Shown: piece after piece, positions 8,592 through 18,390 of the stretch
Numbering within the stretch: position 1 is the stretch's first letter
Layout of the letters: every line of letters begins with the position of its first letter
From: an uncultured Colwellia sp.
GTDB lineage: Bacteria > Pseudomonadota > Gammaproteobacteria > Enterobacterales > Alteromonadaceae
Assembly: GCA_913058145.1 (NCBI GenBank)
Contig: CAJXQM010000007.1
Span: 48,841-112,840 of the forward strand
Length of the DNA: 64,000 bases
Reading direction: 5' to 3'
Translations under genes and position numbers: made by a program
Notes under the pieces: generated by a model
Databases searched by the model: none
Told to the model about the DNA's origin: nothing
What the model saw: only the letters and a program-made list of their open reading frames with translations

Positions 8592-8929
8592 CGGATTTCC
8601 ACCGTAATAAAATATTTATCTAATTAAAGGCTAATAAGACTTGCATTCATTATCTCAATGCTTATTATCTACAAATCGGCGGTAATATAATTAAATAAGC
8701 CGCTTAATTCAACTAAAAAGTGCTTATTACAACTATTCAACAGGAAAATACAATAACAAAGGAACACCTGTCTTTATGGATCTATTTTGCCACTAGCCGG
8801 ATCATTATTGCATCACCATGAAGTGTCTCTTTCTAGGGATATTATTCCTAGAAGTAAAACAAAAAACGCCAATTCCTAAGAGTTAGCGTGTTCAATTTAC
8901 TTTATTGTAAAACGAGTTATCTATAAAAA
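8592..8929. other. Intergenic region between the small membrane gene and fadJ
   Basis: 338 bases without a gene. It contains the fadIJ terminator (8855-8889) and, next to it, an inverted repeat TTCTAGG (8831-8837) / CCTAGAA (8847-8853) of unknown role. The remainder is A/T-rich and should hold the promoter of the 70-residue membrane protein gene. Confidence 0.5.
8855..8889 (-). terminator. Rho-independent terminator of fadIJ
   Basis: Read on the - strand, ACGCTAA (8889-8883) pairs with TTGGCGT (8872-8866) around a 10-nt loop, with one G-U pair, and is followed by TTTTTTGTTTT. It lies 41 nt after the fadJ stop. Confidence 0.75.
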
Positions 8930-11140
8930 TTAATAATAACGAGCTCCATTTTTAGCCATGGTAACTAACGCATCACAAGGTGTATAACGCTCACCATATT
9001 GTTTTACCCATTGGGTTAACTGCTCTACTAATGATGCTGCGCCAATTTTATCAATATAACGAAATGGTCCACCTAAAAATGGTGGGAAGCCAATACCAAA
9101 AATAGCACCAATATCACCATCACGAGCATTACGAACAATACCTTCATCAACACAATGTGCTGCTTCATTAAGCATCATATAGGTACAGCGTTTGGCTATT
9201 TGATTAGCCGATAGCTTGCCAACGGGATTTACGCCTAATAAAGCATAAATACTGGTATCAACTTGCTTCCCTTTTGGCTTAAAACCCTGCTTAAGTCCTT
9301 TCTTAACATTGTCACCATATAAGTAAAAACCTTTATTGGCTTTTTTACCTAAACGACCATCGTTAAGTAATTTATCAAAAGCGGCAGGCGCTGCAAAACG
9401 TTCACCTAATTCCGCCTGCAAAATCGGACTTATTTTCGCACCAACATCAATCCCTACTTCATCTAGCAATTGCATTGGTCCAATAGGGAAACCAAAATCA
9501 ACTAAGGCTTTATCGAGCTTATCAATAGGCTCACCTGCAAGTAATAAAATAGCCGCTTCATTCATATACGGCGCTAAAATACGGTTAACATAAAAACCGG
9601 CTTTATCTTTAACAACTATCGGTGTTTTACCTTGTTTTTTAGCAAATGCGACTGTCGTTGAAATAGTTTGATCCGAAGTAGCGTTATGAGGAATAATTTC
9701 TACCAGTGGCATTTTATCTACTGGTGAAAAATAATGTAGACCTATCACATTTTCAGGGCGCGCTGCTTTAGCTGCAATTTTGCCAATAGGCAAACTTGAA
9801 GTATTACTGGCAAATATCGTTGACGCGTTAGTCTGTTGTTCAACCTCAACCACCATGTTTTGCTTTAATTCTAAATTCTCAAATACCGCTTCTACTACAA
9901 TATCAGCATCTTTAAAGCCAGAGTAATCAATGGTGCCGGTGATCATAGACAACTGCTTTTGCATTTCACTGCTGCGAATAAACCGACGTTTGACTTTTTT
10001 AGCTAATACATCATAACTATATTTTATTGCATGACTAATCCCTTGGTGACCAATATCGTTAATACGTGCCGGTATATTTGCCTTAGTTGCGGTAACAAAA
10101 GCGACTCCTCCCCCCATTAAACCACCACCAAGCACACCGGCCTTAGTAATTTTTTTAGGCATAACATCCGCTATCCCCTGTTCTTTTTTCATGGCGGTGG
10201 TCGCAAAGAAAAGGTTACGTAATTGAGCGGATACGTCACTCATGGCAAGCTCCGCAAAATGCTCCGCTTCAATTTGATAGCCTTTCGCTGAAGATTGCTC
10301 CATACCTATTTTTACACAATCGATAATTTTTATTGGTGCAGGATAGTTACCCTTCGTTTTTGATAAAACTGATTTTTTCGCTTGCTTGTAAACAACACCA
10401 CGACCAACAGAAGTACCTTCAAGAAACTTATTCATTAATGTTGATTTAAATTTTACCGCTTGTGTGAATTTTCCTGCAAGTGCCATGTTTTCAGCGGTCG
10501 CTATTAAAATACTATTAGGGACAACATCGTTCACTAAACCTGCTTTCAATGCTTGATTTGCTCTGAGTTGTTTACCTGTTAGCATCATATCTAATGCTTT
10601 TTGTACGCCCACTAACTTAGGTAACCGTTGAGTTCCGCCACTACCCGGTAATAAACCTAATTGCACTTCAGGTAAACCTAACACCGTTTTACTACTGTCA
10701 CTACAGACACGAGCGTGACAGGCCATTGCGAGTTCTAATCCACCTCCTAAGCATGCACCATGAATGGCAGCAACAACAGGAATAGTTAACTGTTCAAGTT
10801 GTAAAAAAATATTTTGACCTTGGCGAGAAAGTGCAACGACTTCTTCACTCGTTTTGCAATCATCTATCATCTTGATATCAGCACCGGCAACAAAAGAATC
10901 TTGCTTGCCACTACATAAAACAATACCGGTAATAGATGAATCACCTTTAATTTCAGTTAGCACATCAGTAACTTGCTCGGTGAACTCAGCTTTAAGCGTA
11001 TTCATGGTGTCATTAACAACATCCATCACCAAATGAGCAATGCCATTTTCATGGCGAATCAAACTAAAAGCACTACTTTTATAGTGGTTTTCTTTACTAG
11101 TGCTTAGCTCGTTGGTTGTCTCTTTTATAGTATCATTCAT
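8930..11140 (-). CDS. fadJ: Fatty acid oxidation complex subunit alpha FadJ
   Basis: Multifunctional beta-oxidation enzyme: N-terminal enoyl-CoA hydratase/isomerase and C-terminal L-3-hydroxyacyl-CoA dehydrogenase. In the crotonase half, GADIKMIDDCKT, the oxyanion-hole GACLGGGLELAMACH and PEVQLGLLPGSGGTQRLP are clear. In the second half the NAD loop is GVLGGGLMGGGVAF and the catalytic His is in GLHYFSPVDKMPLVE. I chose the ATG at 11140 (736 residues): it overlaps the fadI stop by one base (TAATG) and has GGAG 9 nt upstream, whereas the longer reading from 11188 runs back into fadI. The GADI(K/N)MI...CKT pattern and the partner fadI favour FadJ over FadB. Confidence 0.95.
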   Translation of the reverse strand: MNDTIKETTNELSTSKENHYKSSAFSLIRHENGIAHLVMDVVNDTMNTLKAEFTEQVTDVLTEIKGDSSITGIVLCSGKQDSFVAGADIKMIDDCKTSEEVVALSRQGQNIFLQLEQLTIPVVAAIHGACLGGGLELAMACHARVCSDSSKTVLGLPEVQLGLLPGSGGTQRLPKLVGVQKALDMMLTGKQLRANQALKAGLVNDVVPNSILIATAENMALAGKFTQAVKFKSTLMNKFLEGTSVGRGVVYKQAKKSVLSKTKGNYPAPIKIIDCVKIGMEQSSAKGYQIEAEHFAELAMSDVSAQLRNLFFATTAMKKEQGIADVMPKKITKAGVLGGGLMGGGVAFVTATKANIPARINDIGHQGISHAIKYSYDVLAKKVKRRFIRSSEMQKQLSMITGTIDYSGFKDADIVVEAVFENLELKQNMVVEVEQQTNASTIFASNTSSLPIGKIAAKAARPENVIGLHYFSPVDKMPLVEIIPHNATSDQTISTTVAFAKKQGKTPIVVKDKAGFYVNRILAPYMNEAAILLLAGEPIDKLDKALVDFGFPIGPMQLLDEVGIDVGAKISPILQAELGERFAAPAAFDKLLNDGRLGKKANKGFYLYGDNVKKGLKQGFKPKGKQVDTSIYALLGVNPVGKLSANQIAKRCTYMMLNEAAHCVDEGIVRNARDGDIGAIFGIGFPPFLGGPFRYIDKIGAASLVEQLTQWVKQYGERYTPCDALVTMAKNGARYY

Positions 11141-12444
11141 TAATCTGTCTCCACTATCATAGCAGCGCCTAACCCACCGGCCGCACAAGCAGTAGCTAAA
11201 CCTACGCCACCACCACGACGATTTAATTCATTCAAGGTTTGTGTAATCAAGCGAGCGCCTGTTGCGGCAAAAGGATGACCATAAGCCAGTGAACCGCCCA
11301 TCACATTAAACTTAGCCATGTCTATTTCACCAATCGCTTTATCGCGCCCTAAGTGTTCTCTGGCAAATTTATCACTGGCAAACATTTTCATATTTGCTAA
11401 CGCTTGTGCCGCAAAAGCTTCGTGCATTTCAATCAGATCTAAATCAGCTAATTCCATGCCTGCACGCTTTAACGCAATTGGCGTAGCATAACTGGGCCCC
11501 ATCAACATATCTTGCCAAACATCAATAGCGGCAAAGCCAAAACTACGAATATACCCTAGCGGCTTATAACCGAGCTCTTTTGCTCTGCCTTCGCGCATTA
11601 ATAATATTGCCGCGCCACCATCCGTTAATGGTGTACTAGTCGCCGCGGTAACTGTGCCATGCTTACGATCAAAACAAGGACGCAGTTTGGCGTATCCCGA
11701 TAACGAAGAGTTTTTACGAATACAGTTATCTTTATCAATAAAACTTTTATATGGTTCGCTATGAGCCGTCATCACCTCACCAGCAAGATTACCTTCTGCC
11801 CAGTTTTGCGCTGCTAACATATGTGAACGGTGCGCGAGGGCATCTTGTTCTTCACGAGAGATGTTATAGGTTTTAGCCATTTGCTCTGCCGTTTGTCCCA
11901 TAGATATCCCAGTGGAATATTCTGCGACAGCAGGCGCAACTGGAAGTATATCTTTTAAACCCAGCTTCCTAATCAACGCAATTTTTTGGCCTAGAGTTTT
12001 AGTTTTACTTAAATCTAATAACGTACGAGCAAACTTTTTCGAAATACCAATAGGTGCAACAGAAGAAGAGTCAGCGCCGCCGGCAATCCCAACATCGACA
12101 AAACCTGCCATGATAGATTCAGCAATATTCACTGTTGATTGAAAACTCGTCGCACAAGCACGCGAAACACTATAAGCATCGGTATGAGGATTCATGCCCG
12201 TACCTAGTACAATTTCACGGGCAATATTTGGCGCTTCAGGCATTTGTATCACTTGACCAAAAACACATTGATCAATGATAGCGGGATCTACATCATGTTT
12301 TTTCAATAATTCATTAACAACTAACTTACCTAAATCAACAGCTGGCACGCCATGAAAAGCGGTCGCTTGTTTCACAAAAGGGGTTCTAAGACCGGCAACA
12401 ACTGCAATACGCTCACCCGTTGACGTGGTCATTTTTATCGACAT
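11140..12444 (-). CDS. fadI: Acetyl-CoA C-acyltransferase FadI (3-ketoacyl-CoA thiolase)
   Basis: Thiolase that cleaves 3-ketoacyl-CoA in the last step of beta-oxidation, partner of FadJ. 434 residues, very close in pattern to E. coli Fad[13 protein letters not shown], the acyl-accepting Cys97 in [39 protein letters not shown] with the catalytic His, and [10 protein letters not shown] with the second catalytic Cys. First gene of the fadIJ operon. A FadR-type palindrome lies 66-80 nt upstream of its ATG, implying repression relieved by long-chain acyl-CoA. Confidence 0.96.
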   Translation of the reverse strand: MSIKMTTSTGERIAVVAGLRTPFVKQATAFHGVPAVDLGKLVVNELLKKHDVDPAIIDQCVFGQVIQMPEAPNIAREIVLGTGMNPHTDAYSVSRACATSFQSTVNIAESIMAGFVDVGIAGGADSSSVAPIGISKKFARTLLDLSKTKTLGQKIALIRKLGLKDILPVAPAVAEYSTGISMGQTAEQMAKTYNISREEQDALAHRSHMLAAQNWAEGNLAGEVMTAHSEPYKSFIDKDNCIRKNSSLSGYAKLRPCFDRKHGTVTAATSTPLTDGGAAILLMREGRAKELGYKPLGYIRSFGFAAIDVWQDMLMGPSYATPIALKRAGMELADLDLIEMHEAFAAQALANMKMFASDKFAREHLGRDKAIGEIDMAKFNVMGGSLAYGHPFAATGARLITQTLNELNRRGGGVGLATACAAGGLGAAMIVETD

Positions 12445-12509
12445 ATTTATTTTTCTCCGGTTAACGGTTTCAATTTATATTTTGCTGAATATGAAACAAA
12501 ACAAAATCA

Positions 12510-12524
12510 AGAGGTCAGACCTCT
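12510..12524. promoter_or_regulatory. FadR-type operator upstream of fadIJ
   Basis: AGAGGTCAGACCTCT is a perfect palindrome about a central A. Its GGTC-N-GACC core (12513-12521) is identical to the core of the gammaproteobacterial FadR consensus (CTGGTCNGACCAG). It lies in the divergent region between fadI and the MoxR operon, 66 nt from the fadI start. Binding by FadR is inference from motif plus target gene. Confidence 0.75.
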
Positions 12525-12719
12525 ATAGGGTTATCCTTGATTCTAACGAACTATCAAAAAATATCAATGCTTGTTTTGCATCCTAGACCAAGCACAATCT
12601 GTATAAATTGTTACAACTAGACTTGTTTTCTTCAACATTAACCTTATATAAAATGCTAGAGTGCATTTGAGCTAACACTTATTTTCCTATATAAACAATA
12701 AATAAAATTCAGGGTAAAC

Positions 12720-13685
12720 ATGGCAATTGAACATTTTTCCACATTAAAAGAACATTTATCTACGCAAATTATTGGTCAACCTGCTTTTGTTGAAAATCTA
12801 CTTATTGCCTTGTTAGCAAATGGTCATTTAATTGTTGAAGGTCCTCCTGGCTTAGCAAAAACTCGTGCTGTTAATGCATTAGCTGATGGCCTAGAAGCAG
12901 ACTTTCATCGCATTCAATTTACACCCGATTTATTACCCGCTGATTTAACGGGTACCGATATATATCGCCCAGAAGATGGCACGTTTGTTTTTCAAGCAGG
13001 TCCTTTATTTCAAAATTTAGTGTTAGCTGATGAAATTAACCGTGCTCCTGCCAAAGTACAATCAGCGTTATTAGAAGCGATGGCTGAGGGACAAGTCACT
13101 GTTGGTAGAAAAACGTACCAACTACCAGAACTATTTTTAGTCATGGCAACTCAGAACCCTATTGAGCAAGAAGGTACTTATCCTTTACCTGAAGCGCAAT
13201 TAGATCGATTTTTAATGCATTTAGAAATTGGTTATCCTGATGCAACAAGTGAGCTAGCGATATTAAAACTAAACCGTGGTGAAGCCTTAATTGGTGCTAA
13301 TCACGACACACCAGCGCTAAGAGTATTAAGCCAAACAGAAATCTTTGATGCTCGAAAACAAGTACTTAATATTCATATGGCACCCACACTTGAAGCGTAT
13401 ATGGTTGATTTGATTATTGCGACTCGCCAGCCAGAAAAGTATGACGACAAATTAAAATCATGGTTATCTTATGGTGCTAGCCCTCGTGCCACTATCGCTT
13501 TAGATCGATGTGCGCGTGCACGCGCGTGGTTACATAACCGAGATTATGTTAGCCCCGAGGATATTCAAGAAGTATTACACAATGTATTAAGACATAGAAT
13601 AATTCTTAGCTATCAAGCTGAAGCAGAAGGTATCACGCCCAACCAATTAATAGATCACTTATTAAGCTTAGTTGCCGTTGCTTAG
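12720..13685 (+). CDS. MoxR-family AAA+ ATPase
   Basis: 321-residue AAA+ ATPase of the MoxR type, thought to act as a chaperone for von Willebrand A proteins encoded beside it. Walker A GPPGLAKT is at 41-48; Walker B LVLADEINRAPAKVQSALLEAM follows; sensor 1 is in VMATQNPIEQEGTYPLPEAQLDRF; the C-terminal lid carries GASPRATIAL. It is the first gene of an eight-gene operon, 22 nt before the DUF58 gene, and its promoter region is shared with divergent fadI. Confidence 0.93.
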   Translation: MAIEHFSTLKEHLSTQIIGQPAFVENLLIALLANGHLIVEGPPGLAKTRAVNALADGLEADFHRIQFTPDLLPADLTGTDIYRPEDGTFVFQAGPLFQNLVLADEINRAPAKVQSALLEAMAEGQVTVGRKTYQLPELFLVMATQNPIEQEGTYPLPEAQLDRFLMHLEIGYPDATSELAILKLNRGEALIGANHDTPALRVLSQTEIFDARKQVLNIHMAPTLEAYMVDLIIATRQPEKYDDKLKSWLSYGASPRATIALDRCARARAWLHNRDYVSPEDIQEVLHNVLRHRIILSYQAEAEGITPNQLIDHLLSLVAVA

Positions 13686-13707
13686 CTACTAATAAAAGAA
13701 GTGATTT

Positions 13708-14805
13708 ATGTGGTTTAAACAAAAAACAGCGAATAATAAACAAGGCTCTTCGGCATCGGATTGTCAAGTTCAACTAGCAAGCATTAACAGTAATGGCGTT
13801 GAACTTGCCATGACTGAGCTATTACATTACCAAAATAAAACCGCCTTAATAGATTTATCCTCGAGAAAAAATATTCACGGGCAAATGTCTGGTAATTACT
13901 TATCGCGCAATAAAGGCCGCGGTATGGAATTTGATGAGGTTCGTCATTACCAAACAGGTGATGACATTCGTGCGATTGACTGGCGAGTAACCGCCCGAAC
14001 AGGAAAAACTCATACAAAGCTATTTAGAGAGGAATTAGAACGTCCTGTGCTTATCGCTACAGATTTAAGTGCCAGTATGCACTTTGGTAGTAAACTATTA
14101 TTTAAATCAGTTCAAGCGGCACATTTAGCCTCATTAGTAGCTTGGCATGCAAAAAATCGTGGTGATCGTTTAGGTGGTATCGTTTTTAATCAAACCGAAC
14201 ACTTAGAATTAAAGCCAAGAAGTCGTAAAGAAGGCGTATTGCATTATTTACATGCGCTAACGTCTTTACATCACCCACAAAAAACTTCGCAATATAAGTC
14301 TCAACAGAACTCAAAAAATCAACCATTGTCAGAACAGGCGGCTAATAACCAAGGTTATTTTAATGATAACTGCGCTCGCATAAGGCAAATAGCCAAACCC
14401 GGCTCACTGGTTTATTTAATTACTGATGCACAATCAATCAAAGATGTATTGATTCAAAATACCAACAAACAAACAAGCTTAAGCCAAGAAAATAGTGCCT
14501 TACGTCACCTAACGCAAATAAGTAAACATTGTGAGTTAGTGATTTGTTTAATTACCGACCCGCTTGAGCAAGCGTTACCCACAAGTTCAGTCAAACTAAA
14601 TGTAACGCTAACCGATGGTAACAATCGACAACAGTTAACTTTAGGTGACACAAAAACTGCAGCCCTATATAAGCAAGAAGCGGAAACTGTTTTTGAGCAA
14701 TGCTCAAAGCTACTCACTAAGGCTGGCGCTAGAGTTATTAGTTTTAGCGCAGGACAAACGCTAGAACAACAACTAAAAGACGGAGCGCTGTTTTGCAACC
14801 AATAA
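13708..14805 (+). CDS. DUF58 domain protein with VWA-like fold
   Basis: 365 residues. The DUF58 signature GRGMEFDEVRHYQTGDDIRAIDWRVTARTGKTHTKLFREE is split across residues 71-110, followed by a degenerate von Willebrand A metal site, ATDLSASM. Usually found directly after moxR and presumed to be a client or partner of the ATPase. No membrane segment is obvious. A polar insertion (about 193-215) rich in Gln, Ser and Asn looks lineage-specific. The 3' end overlaps the DUF4381 gene by 13 nt. Confidence 0.88.
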   Translation: MWFKQKTANNKQGSSASDCQVQLASINSNGVELAMTELLHYQNKTALIDLSSRKNIHGQMSGNYLSRNKGRGMEFDEVRHYQTGDDIRAIDWRVTARTGKTHTKLFREELERPVLIATDLSASMHFGSKLLFKSVQAAHLASLVAWHAKNRGDRLGGIVFNQTEHLELKPRSRKEGVLHYLHALTSLHHPQKTSQYKSQQNSKNQPLSEQAANNQGYFNDNCARIRQIAKPGSLVYLITDAQSIKDVLIQNTNKQTSLSQENSALRHLTQISKHCELVICLITDPLEQALPTSSVKLNVTLTDGNNRQQLTLGDTKTAALYKQEAETVFEQCSKLLTKAGARVISFSAGQTLEQQLKDGALFCNQ

Positions 14806-15386
14806 ACACTAATCCTATACAAACAAATGCCTTACCCGCTAATCCGTTAGCATTGCAAGATATTCATGTGCCTGAGCAAATAACCAACTATCCCATCGCC
14901 TATGGTTGGTGGATATTAGCCGTATTACTATTACTAGCTATTGTACTTATCATAGTAAAATTCAAAAAATCAGCAAAGCGCAATCAAATAAAAAAACAAG
15001 CATTAACACAGCTAAAAAATAATATAAAAATAAACAACAGCGAACTCATCTCCTTACTAAAATGGGCTGCTATGCATTACTTTTCTCGTGTTGAACTTGC
15101 CAAGCTTTATGGTGAGTCATTACAACATTTTTTAGTAAAACAATTACCACAAAAGCATCAAATAAAGTTTACTGAATTAAGTAATGAAGCGTTTAAAAGT
15201 CAATATCAGGCACCTTTTCATAACGAAGTAGATACTAGCTTTCAGCAAGCTGTACTGCTTTGGCTCAATCAAGCACTCCCTCCAAAAACACTAAAAGAAT
15301 CGCAGCAAACGGAACAAAAAAATACTGACACACACAATAATGCTCACAGTAACCTTCATCAGAAAATTGAAGGAGTTAGTCCATGA
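14793..15386 (+). CDS. DUF4381 membrane protein
   Basis: 197 residues with one strong transmembrane helix (about 36-58, YGWWILAVLLLLAIVLIIV), a basic cytoplasmic stretch after it, and a helical domain containing LLKWAAMHYFSR, typical of DUF4381. The start is a TTG at 14793 inside the preceding gene, with GGAG 8 nt upstream, so translation is coupled to DUF58. The C-terminus overlaps batA by four bases (ATGA). Found in MoxR/Bat operons; biochemical role unknown. Confidence 0.82.
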   Translation: MQPINTNPIQTNALPANPLALQDIHVPEQITNYPIAYGWWILAVLLLLAIVLIIVKFKKSAKRNQIKKQALTQLKNNIKINNSELISLLKWAAMHYFSRVELAKLYGESLQHFLVKQLPQKHQIKFTELSNEAFKSQYQAPFHNEVDTSFQQAVLLWLNQALPPKTLKESQQTEQKNTDTHNNAHSNLHQKIEGVSP

Positions 15387-16378
15387 TCACTTTTGCTTGG
15401 CCTTGGTTATTATTGTTATTACCGCTACCCTTATTAGTTTATTGGCTTCCCCAAAAACGTAACAATCGCACGAGTGCAGCACTTGTCATTCCGCAATTAT
15501 TGTCAAATATCTCGGTAAATATCACCACTCAAGCAACTAAAAAATCACCACTGATTATTTTAGCTTTATGTTGGTTGTTAACAGTATTAGCATTAAGCCA
15601 ACCCGAATGGCTAGGTGATGCCATTGATATTCCAACAGAAGGTAGAGAGATAATGATTGCTGTTGATTTATCCGGCAGTATGCAAATTGAAGACATGAGT
15701 TTAAACGGTAATGCCGTAAACCGTTTAGATATGCTAAAAGTAGTACTGGGTGACTTTATTGAACGCCGTATAGGAGACCGCCTTGGTTTGATCTTGTTTG
15801 CCGACGATGCTTATATGCAAACACCCATGACGTTTGACAGAAAAACCGTGAAACAAATGCTGGATGAAAGTGTATTAGGATTAGTAGGCAAAAAAACGGC
15901 TATCGGTGACGCCATAGCGCTTGCGGTTAAACGCTTTGACGCTAAAAAAGAATCCAACAAAATTTTATTACTATTGACCGATGGTCAAAATACGGCGGGA
16001 AAAATAACGCCTGAACAAGCGCTTGAACTCGCTATTGCTAAAAATATTACTATATACGCTATAGGTATTGGTGCAGAGGTTATGTTGCAAAAATCGCTTT
16101 TTGGCACCCGTCGTGTCAATCCGTCAAGTGAGTTAGACGAGCGAACCTTAACTAAGTTAGCACAGCAAACAGGTGGTAAATATTTTCGCGCCAAAGACAG
16201 CCAAGGTATGCAGTTAATTTATAGTTTACTCGACCAACTAGAGCCAGTAGAACAAGATCAGCAGCAAATGCGTCCTTTAACAGCATTGTTTTACTGGCCA
16301 TTATCGTTAGCGTTCCTATTGAGCACAGTCTACTTGCTTGCTATTAACTTATCCCCTTTTATTCGTAGAACAATTTAG
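15383..16378 (+). CDS. batA: BatA-like von Willebrand factor A membrane protein
   Basis: 331 residues. An N-terminal hydrophobic helix (5-22) and a second (about 55-72) precede a VWA domain whose MIDAS motif DLSGS (Asp95, Ser97, Ser99) is intact; the later MIDAS Thr is in LTDGQNT. A C-terminal helix (about 300-322) anchors it again. This is the aerotolerance-type BatA arrangement: a membrane-tethered metal-dependent protein-binding domain. Translationally coupled to DUF4381 (ATGA overlap) and followed by the BatB/BatC gene after 20 nt. Confidence 0.88.
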   Translation: MITFAWPWLLLLLPLPLLVYWLPQKRNNRTSAALVIPQLLSNISVNITTQATKKSPLIILALCWLLTVLALSQPEWLGDAIDIPTEGREIMIAVDLSGSMQIEDMSLNGNAVNRLDMLKVVLGDFIERRIGDRLGLILFADDAYMQTPMTFDRKTVKQMLDESVLGLVGKKTAIGDAIALAVKRFDAKKESNKILLLLTDGQNTAGKITPEQALELAIAKNITIYAIGIGAEVMLQKSLFGTRRVNPSSELDERTLTKLAQQTGGKYFRAKDSQGMQLIYSLLDQLEPVEQDQQQMRPLTALFYWPLSLAFLLSTVYLLAINLSPFIRRTI

Positions 16379-16398
16379 GTCTTATAATTTAGATAATA

Positions 16399-18390
16399 AT
16401 GACATCATATAATTTATTTTTAACTAACTTTCATTTTGTCAGACCTTTCTGGTTACTGGCAATTATTGTATTATTCTTGGTACTTTGGCTGTTAAAAAGA
16501 CATCAATTTAATCAATCCCCTTGGCAAAATTTTTTACCTCCACATTTGAGCGGGGTACTCGTCGAAGGTGCTAACAATATTGCCCGACCCGCCAAGCAAC
16601 CATGGCATGAGCGTCTTTTTTTACTTAAACCTTTTTTTATCGGTCTGTTTAGTATTATTGCCCTTGCGGGTCCTGCTTGGCAAAAGCTACCCCAACCTGT
16701 CTATCAAACCGAGCGTGGCTCTGTCCTTATTATGGATATGTCTTATTCCATGTACGCCAATGACATAAAGCCAAACCGCTTAACGCGTGCGCGCTTTAAA
16801 GCTATTGATTTACTCAATAAAATTAATGAGGGTGATGTCGGCCTTGTTGCCTATGCCGGTGATGCTTTCGTTATTAGCCCATTAACGCAAGATGTTAAAA
16901 ACATAGAATTATTATTGCCCTCTTTAACGCCTGAGATCATGCCAGAACTAGGAGCCAACCCTTATGCCGCTTTAATACTTGCGCATGAGATGCTTACCAA
17001 TGCTGGTCACTTAACGGGTGATATATACTGGTTTACCGATGATGTAGATAATAATGAAATAAGTGATATTTTTGAATGGTCAAGTCAATATGGTCATCGT
17101 TTAAATATATTAGGCGTTGGTACGCAAAATGGCGCACCAATAAAACTACCCTCAGGTGAATTATTAAAGGACAATAACAGCGCTATAGTAGTTCCTAGAC
17201 TCCCCACACAAAAACTCCAGTCACTTGCTTCTCGCGGACAAGGGAATTACCAAACTATTAGTAATAGTGATAGTGATATTGATAACCTTATCCAGAGCTT
17301 TGATGTGTTAGACAAAGATAAAAGTCAGCAACAACAAAGCCAGCAAACAGGCGATCAATGGCAAGAGCAAGGTGCATGGCTATTATTATTAGTTTTGCCT
17401 ATGGTTTTAAATTACTTTCGTCGCGGCGGCGCTGTTTTAATTTTACCGTTAACCTGCCTTCCCTTATTTTTTTTACTCTCTTTTTCCTTAATAAGTCCTG
17501 TTTCTTATGCGAATGAGGAAACAGAAAATACGCCGGCCCCGTCACTGTTACAAAAAACATGGCAAGATCTTTGGCAAACCAACGATCAACAAGCGCAACA
17601 ACAATATAATCAAGAAAACTACCAAGGTGCTGCTCAACAGTTTGAAAATTCGCAGTGGCAAGGTAGCGCATATTACAAAGCCGGTGATTATGAAAAAGCA
17701 CTTGAAGCATTCACACAAGGTGAACAAGCCGGTAGCGCTAACAGTCTTTATAATCAAGGCAATGCCCTAGCACAGATGCAAAAATATCAAGAAGCAATTG
17801 ATGCTTACCAGCAAGCGTTAAAGAAAAACCCTGACTTGCAAGATGCCAAAGACAATATGGAAAAGCTTAAACAGCAACAGAAAAAAGAACAAGAAAAAAA
17901 CGATCAAGCTAAAGACAAGGATGACAAATCTAAAGATGAAAAGTCTGAAGAGGGTGAATCTGAAGATGACAAGTCTGACGACAAGGGTGATAAACAACAA
18001 GACAAGGATTCATCGCAACAATCACAAGATAAAAGTGATAAAAAACAAGAACCACAATCATCAGAAGACTCAACTGACAAATCTCAACCAAAAGACGAAC
18101 AGCCTGAGCAATCAAAAGGTAAAGGCGACAAAAAAGAAAGCGACAGTGAATCAGATAAGAAACAAGAGCAACAAGCTAAACAAGACGAAAAGTCGGTAGA
18201 ACAAAGCAAAGAAAAAACTGCTGCACAGATAGAAGCCGAACAGCAAGCAAAAGAAGTAACACAAAAACATCAGCAACTATTAAATAAAGTCACCGATGAT
18301 CCTTACCTATTATTACGCAACAAAATGCAGTTAGAATATCAAAAACGTCGACAAGACGGTGTTAGACAAGGAGTAAATAAAAAGTGGTAA
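16399..18390 (+). CDS. BatB-BatC fusion: VWA domain, TPR repeats and charged tail
   Basis: 663 residues. Two N-terminal membrane helices (about 14-30 and 75-92) are followed by a VWA domain with MIDAS DMSYS and LVAYAGDAFV, a pair of helices at about 330-370, then TPR repeats (SANSLYNQGNALAQMQKYQEAIDAYQQAL is the clearest). After the TPRs, residues about 490-620 form a highly charged, repetitive stretch of Lys, Asp, Glu, Ser and Gln, probably disordered. The C-terminus returns to an ordered pattern (DDPYLLLRNKMQLEYQKR). This is the single-chain form of BatB and BatC. It overlaps batD by seven bases. Confidence 0.88.
   Translation: MTSYNLFLTNFHFVRPFWLLAIIVLFLVLWLLKRHQFNQSPWQNFLPPHLSGVLVEGANNIARPAKQPWHERLFLLKPFFIGLFSIIALAGPAWQKLPQPVYQTERGSVLIMDMSYSMYANDIKPNRLTRARFKAIDLLNKINEGDVGLVAYAGDAFVISPLTQDVKNIELLLPSLTPEIMPELGANPYAALILAHEMLTNAGHLTGDIYWFTDDVDNNEISDIFEWSSQYGHRLNILGVGTQNGAPIKLPSGELLKDNNSAIVVPRLPTQKLQSLASRGQGNYQTISNSDSDIDNLIQSFDVLDKDKSQQQQSQQTGDQWQEQGAWLLLLVLPMVLNYFRRGGAVLILPLTCLPLFFLLSFSLISPVSYANEETENTPAPSLLQKTWQDLWQTNDQQAQQQYNQENYQGAAQQFENSQWQGSAYYKAGDYEKALEAFTQGEQAGSANSLYNQGNALAQMQKYQEAIDAYQQALKKNPDLQDAKDNMEKLKQQQKKEQEKNDQAKDKDDKSKDEKSEEGESEDDKSDDKGDKQQDKDSSQQSQDKSDKKQEPQSSEDSTDKSQPKDEQPEQSKGKGDKKESDSESDKKQEQQAKQDEKSVEQSKEKTAAQIEAEQQAKEVTQKHQQLLNKVTDDPYLLLRNKMQLEYQKRRQDGVRQGVNKKW

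Noticed and set aside
11141..11188. Upstream extension of fadJ into fadI
   Set aside because: The ATG at 11140 has a ribosome site and the typical TAATG overlap; the extension is fadI coding sequence in another frame.
17507..18199. Several open frames on both strands across the charged region of the BatB/BatC gene
   Set aside because: They are by-products of the Lys/Asp/Gln/Ser-rich tract, which is clearly coded in the main frame with the TPR and C-terminal parts.
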